Assembly: GCA_937876435.1 (NCBI GenBank)
Contig: CALEIL010000366.1
Coordinates: 1-11,678 of the forward strand
Direction: 5' to 3'
Length of the DNA: 11,678 nt
Origin: an uncultured Bacteroidota bacterium
Lineage (GTDB): Bacteria; Bacteroidota; Bacteroidia; Chitinophagales; Saprospiraceae
A model generated the notes under the pieces. That model searched no databases, had not been told where the DNA came from, and saw only the letters and a list, made by a program, of their open reading frames with translations. Positions 6,964-11,678 of this stretch are shown piece by piece; positions within the stretch are counted from its first letter, which is position 1; each line of letters opens with the position of its first letter. Both the position numbers and the translations under genes were made by a program.

Positions 6964-7413
6964 TTATACTCCCACTATAGCTCCTACTTCCAGATGGATA
7001 GGCGTGGGATTGAGCAAATTATCATTTATGGGGCAACGGGACTCGACCGTGGCCAACCAGAGTTCCAGTTGTGCCGGTGTGGCATCAGCGTCCGGTATCA
7101 ACCGAACCCGCAATTCCTGGTAACCGGGACGATTCACCGTCGGCTTGCCGTAAACATGGGACGGATCCAGATCCCCATCGATTTCTATATTCAGTGATCG
7201 AAGTTCAATGTCCATTTCTTTCGCTACCAAATGCCCCATGACGTTGAGACTACCTGCATAAGCTGCCAACAAAAATTCAATCGGATTGGGTGCCTGATCT
7301 GTGCCTCCGAATTCCTCGGGTTCGTCGATGATGAGCTGGAAATGACGCGAATTGGCCACAAAACGGGTCTCATTTTCATTTTGACCTTTGATAGAAAAAG
7401 TTAAATTTGACAT
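6964..7413 (-). CDS. OsmC/Ohr-family protein lacking the first conserved cysteine
   Basis: This is a 149 aa cytoplasmic protein of the OsmC fold. Family members with two cysteines reduce organic hydroperoxides. Visible marks are the N-terminal strand region (FSIKGQNENETRFVA), the family segment GGTDQAPNPIEFLLAAYAGS (36-55), the helix LNVMGHLVAKEMDIEL, and the second-cysteine motif CPINDNL (127-133). The position of the first cysteine in E. coli OsmC (AAHAGC) is Ser55 here (AAYAGS, codon AGT at 7251-7249), while Cys127 is kept. A normal Cys-based peroxidase cycle is therefore unlikely, and the protein may bind a ligand or have another role. It is 181 bases downstream of the ferredoxin reductase gene with no clear terminator between them, so read-through from the sulfite-reductase operon is possible. 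The start ATG at 7413 is the only good one; no Shine-Dalgarno sequence is visible. Confidence 0.88.
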   Translation of the reverse strand: MSNLTFSIKGQNENETRFVANSRHFQLIIDEPEEFGGTDQAPNPIEFLLAAYAGSLNVMGHLVAKEMDIELRSLNIEIDGDLDPSHVYGKPTVNRPGYQELRVRLIPDADATPAQLELWLATVESRCPINDNLLNPTPIHLEVGAIVGV

Positions 7414-7594
7414 GTTTGATTCAATTTAAAAATATGGTTTCGAACTTTTTTAGAGTAGATTAATGTGTATAATTAGCTTGATACAGGTGTTGTCTCCCCC
7501 ACTTTGGATAGACCATGTTTTATGTGATACTATTGTTGTATAGTTTTCGAGCCCACAATTTAGGGGAGTTCAGAACCCTGATGGTTTGATGCTT

Positions 7595-8653
7595 CTATGA
7601 ATGTCCGTTGAGTGAAACAACCTCCTTCTGAACTTTTTCATCCTCAAATCCCTGGACACCATTGACCGTTGTATATTTCATGGTGTATTTTTTATCGGGA
7701 TTGATGATGCTAAAAGCTGACTGCAACGCAAGCGTTGACTCATGGAAACCACACAGGATCAACTTGAGTTTACCGGGATAGGTATTGACATCGCCTACCG
7801 CGTACACACCGGGTATATTGGTACTATAATCTGCCGGATCGACCACGATCGCATTTTTGTCAATTTCCAGGCCCCAGTCCCCGATCGGACCGAGTTTGGG
7901 ACTCAGGCCAAATAGAGGCAACCAGATATCAGTCAGGTGTTCAGTGACTTCGCTCGTTTTGTGTTTGATCACGACGGTGTCGAGTCGATTGGTTCCTTTC
8001 ACATCGATCACTTCCGCATTGGTGATTACTTTGATCTTCCCCACATCCTGCAATGCGTACATTTTGGACACCGAATCGAGATGTCCCCGAAAATCATTTC
8101 TCCTATGGACCAGGGTAACAGAGGAAGCTATTTCTTTCTCCGCAAAATAATTGGCCCAGTCGAGAGCTGAATCACCACCACCGGAAATTACGATCTCCTT
8201 GTCCTGGAATACTTCTGGATTTCGCACGAAATAGTGGACTCCTTTATTCTCAAAGCCCGGAAGCGCATCAATCGGGGGTTTTCGCGGTTCAAACGAACCC
8301 AAACCACCAGCGATAAAGACCACCGGAGACCGGTGTTTGGTTCCCTCGTTGGTCGTCACTATAAATTGGCCTTCTCCGTCCGTTTCGATGGTTTCCGCTC
8401 TTTCACCCAGCGTATAGCTCGGTTTAAATGGTTCGATCTGTTTGAGGAGATTATCGACCAGGTCACCCGCCAGAATTTCCGGATAACCTGGGATATCGTA
8501 TATGGGCTTTTTGGGATAGATCTCGCTGAGTTGGCCACCCGGTATCGGCAACGCATCGATCAAATGGCAGTGTAATTTCAACAAACCAGCTTCAAAAACG
8601 GTAAACAATCCGACGGGCCCTGCGCCTATTATCAATACTTCTGTCTGTATCAT
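7595..8653 (-). CDS. Ferredoxin--NADP(+) reductase, type 2 (thioredoxin-reductase-like)
   Basis: This FAD enzyme exchanges electrons between NADPH and ferredoxin. Its 352 aa match the thioredoxin-reductase-like FNR group (B. subtilis YumC). The FAD site is LIIGAGPVGLF (7-17), followed by GGQLSEIYPKKPIYDIPGYP (39-58), in which Tyr46 corresponds to the flavin-stacking Tyr50 of the Bacillus enzyme. The NADPH-binding site is VISGGGDSALDWA (155-167) with HRRNDFR (183-189). The second FAD site is VYAVGDVNTYPGK (283-295). The redox CxxC of thioredoxin reductases is absent (YFVRNPEVF instead), which rules out that function. The C-terminal extension places Tyr327 where Bacillus FNR has the stacking His324. 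The start lies 1 nt after the stop of the siroheme gene, so it is the last gene of the operon. It probably supplies reduced ferredoxin to the sulfite reductase. Confidence 0.92.
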   Translation of the reverse strand: MIQTEVLIIGAGPVGLFTVFEAGLLKLHCHLIDALPIPGGQLSEIYPKKPIYDIPGYPEILAGDLVDNLLKQIEPFKPSYTLGERAETIETDGEGQFIVTTNEGTKHRSPVVFIAGGLGSFEPRKPPIDALPGFENKGVHYFVRNPEVFQDKEIVISGGGDSALDWANYFAEKEIASSVTLVHRRNDFRGHLDSVSKMYALQDVGKIKVITNAEVIDVKGTNRLDTVVIKHKTSEVTEHLTDIWLPLFGLSPKLGPIGDWGLEIDKNAIVVDPADYSTNIPGVYAVGDVNTYPGKLKLILCGFHESTLALQSAFSIINPDKKYTMKYTTVNGVQGFEDEKVQKEVVSLNGHS

Positions 8654-8654
8654 G

Positions 8655-9233
8655 TCAATTCTCTATTAGAGTTTCGGTTAATGAATTTAATTTTTCGACT
8701 TTTCTCTTAAAGTCCTTTCCAAACAAGGGTCTGGCTTTATTTAAATGATCGGCAAGTACACTAAGTTCATCAGGAAGATTGATTTCCAGCAACTGTCGCA
8801 ATCTTTTCGCCAGGGTCGGAGACTTGCCATTGGTGGAAATGGCGATTTTGATATCACCTTTCGTTACCACCCCTCCGAGATAAAAGTCACATAAATCAGG
8901 GGTATCCGCCACATTGATCAACTTCCCGGCTGCACGGGTATCCAGACGAACCTTTTGATTCAATTCTTTGATATCGGTCGCCGCAATGACGAGATCACCA
9001 AATTCTATATCCTGGGATTGGTATTCCCTTTTGTGAAACGTGATATCATGGTGTCCCGCATACCCCATTACGACTTCTGAGATTTCGGGAGCCACGAGGG
9101 TCACGTGGGCATCGGGACTGCTTTTAAAAAGAAAATGCAATTTTTCCTCCGCCACATTCCCACCACCTACGATCAATATCTTCAATCGATCAGCTCTCAG
9201 GAATATGGGAAATAAAGTATTCGTCGTTTCCAT
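8655..9233 (-). CDS. Precorrin-2 dehydrogenase / sirohydrochlorin ferrochelatase (Met8/CysG N-terminal type)
   Basis: This enzyme oxidises precorrin-2 to sirohydrochlorin with NAD+ and, in bifunctional family members, inserts Fe2+ to give siroheme. It has 192 aa, the size of the stand-alone form and of the N-terminal half of E. coli CysG. The Rossmann motif is ILIVGGGNVAEEK (19-31). Further marks are LVIAATDIKELN (81-92), the catalytic-loop segment KLINVADTPDLCDF (104-117) with Asp110 at the position of the catalytic Asp of CysG/Met8 by motif alignment, and AISTNGKSPTLAKRLR (131-146). A helical dimerisation tail follows. Its ATG overlaps the preceding methyltransferase stop by one base (TAATG), and its TGA is one base before the FNR start. 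Whether this short protein carries the chelatase activity cannot be read directly, but no separate chelatase is visible nearby. Confidence 0.92.
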   Translation of the reverse strand: METTNTLFPIFLRADRLKILIVGGGNVAEEKLHFLFKSSPDAHVTLVAPEISEVVMGYAGHHDITFHKREYQSQDIEFGDLVIAATDIKELNQKVRLDTRAAGKLINVADTPDLCDFYLGGVVTKGDIKIAISTNGKSPTLAKRLRQLLEINLPDELSVLADHLNKARPLFGKDFKRKVEKLNSLTETLIEN

Positions 9234-10018
9234 TATCCAATCTTTTTCTGATGCAATAATTGTTCCTGATCAGCATATTCCCGGAAAACTCCCGGCCGTA
9301 CGTGACGCGCAGCTTCACCTATAATAATGACAGCAGGATTTTGAATCCCCTCCTGTTCTACCAGTCTTTCAATATTGGATAGTTGGCCTACTACCGTCTT
9401 TTCAGAAGGTAAAGTTCCGTTTTGAACCAGGGCTACCGGATAGTCTTCATCGTGGTGCGCTAAAAATTGATTGACGATCTGTCCCAGCTTTCGGGTACCC
9501 ATCAGGATCAGGATATTGCTGCTGGACTGGGCCGCAAAACGAATATCATCGGACAAATGACCATCAGCATTAGTACCAGTCAACACCCAAAACCCGGAAC
9601 TGGTTCCGCGTTCCGTGATAGGAACCTTATTATATGCTGCGATTCCACTGTACGAGCTTATTCCGGGAATTACTTCCACGATCAGTCCGTGTTTTTCAGC
9701 GTAATCAATCTCGGTCTGAGCCCGGCCAAAAACCATAGGGTCTCCACCTTTCAGGCGTACGACAGATCCACAGGTATGCGCCAGTTTCACGTTCAGTCGA
9801 TTGATCTCGTCCTGAGAATATCGGCTCCATCCTCTTCTTTTGCCCACGAATACTTTCTGAGCATTGGGCGCGTATTTCAGAAGTTCATTGTTGACGAGGG
9901 CATCAAATAATACCACATCTGCGGATTGCAATGCTTCAATGGCTTTCAACGTGATCAACCCCGGATCACCGGGTCCTCCCCCTACGAGAGTCAGTTTGGG
10001 TGTTTTATACTTTCGCAT
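9233..10018 (-). CDS. cobA: Uroporphyrinogen-III C-methyltransferase (SUMT)
   Basis: This enzyme methylates uroporphyrinogen III twice with S-adenosylmethionine to give precorrin-2, the first committed step to siroheme. It has 261 aa, normal for the stand-alone enzyme. The family signatures appear in order: LVGGGPGDPGLITLKAIEAL (11-30), VVLFDALVN (35-43), FVGKRRG (57-63), VVRLKGGDPMVFGRA (86-100), VIPGISSYSGIAAYNKVPIT (116-135), ILILMGTRKL (169-178), PVALVQNGTLPSEK (194-207), and PAVIIIGEA (228-236). The start ATG at 10018 lies inside the sulfite reductase gene (14-nt overlap), which implies translational coupling. The stop overlaps the next start by one base. The neighbours make siroheme the likely end product rather than cobalamin. 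An alternative symbol is sumT. Confidence 0.94.
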   Translation of the reverse strand: MRKYKTPKLTLVGGGPGDPGLITLKAIEALQSADVVLFDALVNNELLKYAPNAQKVFVGKRRGWSRYSQDEINRLNVKLAHTCGSVVRLKGGDPMVFGRAQTEIDYAEKHGLIVEVIPGISSYSGIAAYNKVPITERGTSSGFWVLTGTNADGHLSDDIRFAAQSSSNILILMGTRKLGQIVNQFLAHHDEDYPVALVQNGTLPSEKTVVGQLSNIERLVEQEGIQNPAVIIIGEAARHVRPGVFREYADQEQLLHQKKIG

Positions 10019-11678
10019 CGATGTGTGCTATTTGATATTCAAGAATAATATTTTTCAGTTGTTCTCCTTCATCCAGGTACCAGGTGGCAAATTCTTCCGA
10101 TGGCTCGTACTCTTTCATAGCCAGTACCAGTTCTTTAAACGAATATTCTTTGTGATCCAACAGATCTCCGTAGTGATCATCAAATGCATCTATGATCCGT
10201 TGTTGGGTATTGAGTTGTGCATCGGTATGGATCAGAATTGACTTGGCCAGATGGACTATCGCCGTATAGGTATGATAGATCGCCCGGGCGTATTCATTGA
10301 GTTCCAGCTCATGACGGGCTCTGCCCAGTCGTTCGTCGGCCTCATCGATCAATACCAGAGTCAGATCGATCACTACGCTGGCGCATTCACCCACACCGAT
10401 CGCCTTGATATAATCTTTTTCGCGACCCCAGTCCTGGAACCATTCATCCTGGAAATCGGAGGTTTCGCCAAGAGGTTTCAGATACTGATAAAAGTAGTCC
10501 TGGCCCTGGCGGAGATAGTAGTCGGTAAAGTGCTCTGCTTCTTCCTTATTCGCCAGGAAATCATTCAAAATCAGTCTCAATGCTTCATCCGTTTTTTTAG
10601 CCGGTACTTTGATCACTTTATCCGCAAAGCGACCTTCTCCATTCCCAAAATTTCTGCCACCCAAAAGAACCTGAGACGCCGGTGCTACTTTTTTGTCGAT
10701 CCGCATGGTCATACCCTGAAATCCAATCGCTGAAATGGAATGTTGGCCACAGGCATTCATACAACCACTTATTTTGATGTCCACATCCTGTGACGCCAGT
10801 AAATGAGGGTACTCCTCCTCCAACACTTCGGTCAGTCTGGTAGCCAATCCCATACTGGAAGCGATCCCGAGATTGCAGGTATCCGTTCCCGGACACGTTA
10901 CGATGTTCCCCAGACCCTGCGGACCCAGCTTAGTAAGATCCAGAGCTTTTAGTTCAGAAAACAGCGCTCTCAAATGGGAGGCTTTCACGTACCGGATCAC
11001 AAAATTCTGATGAATCGTGGAACGAATATCATCCAGATCAAATGACTCCATCACCTGCAACAATTTCCTCGTCTTCTCGGTAGAAATATCTCCGTTATGT
11101 ATTTTGAGCCCCACGGTATAATATCCCGGTTGTTTTTGTCTCGTGGTATTGGCAGAAAACCAGGTGCGGAATTCCGGATCTGAAAAATCAATTTCGAAGT
11201 CAGGATCAGCGGGTTCCACTTCCTGTTCCACGTAAGGAAGTGGGAAACTCTGGAAAGGCAGGACTTTTCTTTCTTCCGCTGCCAGCCGAAGCAAACCTTC
11301 CGTTCCTTCATCCTTGATCAGATATTTCATCCGGGCTTTGTTTCGCTTTGTACGCTCACCGTACCGGTCGAATGCCCTGATCAATCCTTCCGTAAAAGGA
11401 ATAAGCTGATCGACAGGAAGGAATTCGTGGACGAGATCGGCGTGATTGGGTTGTGCTCCCAGACCACCGGCGATCAGAACCTTGAAACCATGAACCTCCT
11501 GACCATCTACTATTCTGACCTTGGGAATCAGTCCGATATCGTTGATGTAGCTGTAGTAATCATCGTCTTCAGCTGCAGAAAACGAAATTTTAAATTTCCG
11601 TCCCAGTTCCTGACAAATCGGATTACGAACCAAGTATTCAAACATTTCCTGTGCATAAGGGGAAACATCAAAAGGCTC
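10005..11678 (-). CDS. Assimilatory sulfite (or nitrite) reductase, siroheme/[4Fe-4S], with helical C-terminal extension; 5' end cut by the window edge
   Basis: This hemoprotein reduces sulfite to sulfide (or nitrite to ammonia) with six electrons, probably from ferredoxin. The visible 557 residues begin mid-protein at the window edge (EPFDVSPYAQEMFEYLVRNP); the ATG at 11645 is internal to conserved sequence and is not the start. Residues are numbered from the edge codon. The first half holds RKFKISFSAAEDD (27-39). The [4Fe-4S]/siroheme ligands are TCPGTDTCNLG (Cys262, Cys268) and GCMNACGQH (Cys306, Cys310), the usual C-x5-C and C-x3-C pairs, so the core is intact. After about residue 420 there is an alpha-helical domain of about 130 residues that plain sulfite reductases lack, resembling HEPN four-helix proteins. 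The 3' end overlaps cobA by 14 nt. Sulfite is favoured over nitrite because of the siroheme/FNR operon layout, but the sequence alone does not settle the substrate. Confidence 0.88.
   Translation of the reverse strand, partial: EPFDVSPYAQEMFEYLVRNPICQELGRKFKISFSAAEDDDYYSYINDIGLIPKVRIVDGQEVHGFKVLIAGGLGAQPNHADLVHEFLPVDQLIPFTEGLIRAFDRYGERTKRNKARMKYLIKDEGTEGLLRLAAEERKVLPFQSFPLPYVEQEVEPADPDFEIDFSDPEFRTWFSANTTRQKQPGYYTVGLKIHNGDISTEKTRKLLQVMESFDLDDIRSTIHQNFVIRYVKASHLRALFSELKALDLTKLGPQGLGNIVTCPGTDTCNLGIASSMGLATRLTEVLEEEYPHLLASQDVDIKISGCMNACGQHSISAIGFQGMTMRIDKKVAPASQVLLGGRNFGNGEGRFADKVIKVPAKKTDEALRLILNDFLANKEEAEHFTDYYLRQGQDYFYQYLKPLGETSDFQDEWFQDWGREKDYIKAIGVGECASVVIDLTLVLIDEADERLGRARHELELNEYARAIYHTYTAIVHLAKSILIHTDAQLNTQQRIIDAFDDHYGDLLDHKEYSFKELVLAMKEYEPSEEFATWYLDEGEQLKNIILEYQIAHIDAKV

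Noticed and set aside
7414..7594. Terminator or promoter between the FNR and OsmC genes
   Set aside because: Only a 5-bp dyad (ACTAT...ATAGT around 7529-7544) and a loose TATTTTTA element are visible; neither is strong enough to call.
9467..9910. 147-codon plus-strand frame opposite cobA
   Set aside because: It is fully antisense to a well-conserved methyltransferase and its translation resembles no protein family I know.
1..11678. CRISPR array, tRNA/rRNA genes, insertion sequences, phage or defence modules
   Set aside because: No regularly spaced repeats, cloverleaf-like sequences, transposase or integrase motifs, or terminal inverted repeats were found by reading both strands.

Overview
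The window looks like a chromosomal segment of a Bacteroidota (Bacteroidetes) bacterium, perhaps of the Saprospiria/Cytophagia type. The evidence is an outer-membrane TonB-dependent receptor with an N-terminal carboxypeptidase-regulatory-like domain and an Outer-membrane-beta-barrel family C-terminus, a stand-alone MnmD-type tRNA methyltransferase, a sulfite reductase with an extra helical C-terminal domain, and start codons with almost no Shine-Dalgarno sequences. Base composition is moderate (high 40s % GC by eye, not computed).

Layout from left to right. Positions 2-145 hold the last codons of an unrecognised plus-strand gene. Positions 255-2192 hold acetyl-CoA synthetase (acs, plus strand). 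It converges on the minus-strand TonB-dependent receptor (2310-4808), and the two share a strong bidirectional hairpin terminator. A gene-free stretch of about 330 bases (4809-5135) follows. Then come four minus-strand loci: a secreted alpha/beta-hydrolase (5136-5975), mnmD (6164-6871), an OsmC-family protein (6964-7413), and a tight four-gene operon that runs off the right edge (7595-11678).

The four-gene operon is the clearest functional unit. In transcription order it encodes a siroheme/[4Fe-4S] sulfite (or nitrite) reductase, uroporphyrinogen-III C-methyltransferase (makes precorrin-2), precorrin-2 dehydrogenase/sirohydrochlorin ferrochelatase (makes siroheme), and a type 2 ferredoxin-NADP+ reductase (can supply reduced ferredoxin). 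The genes overlap by 14 nt, overlap by 1 nt, or are 1 nt apart. Apoenzyme, cofactor supply and electron supply are therefore probably co-translated. The 5' end of the reductase and the operon promoter lie outside the window.

Most of the window is conserved metabolism, and I do not see a clear undescribed system. The points most worth a second look are the HEPN-like helical tail on the sulfite reductase, an OsmC protein whose first (peroxidatic) cysteine is replaced by serine, and two interleaved perfect 8-bp inverted repeats upstream of the esterase gene that could form a pseudoknot or alternative hairpins. No CRISPR array, tRNA, rRNA, insertion sequence or phage gene was recognised.
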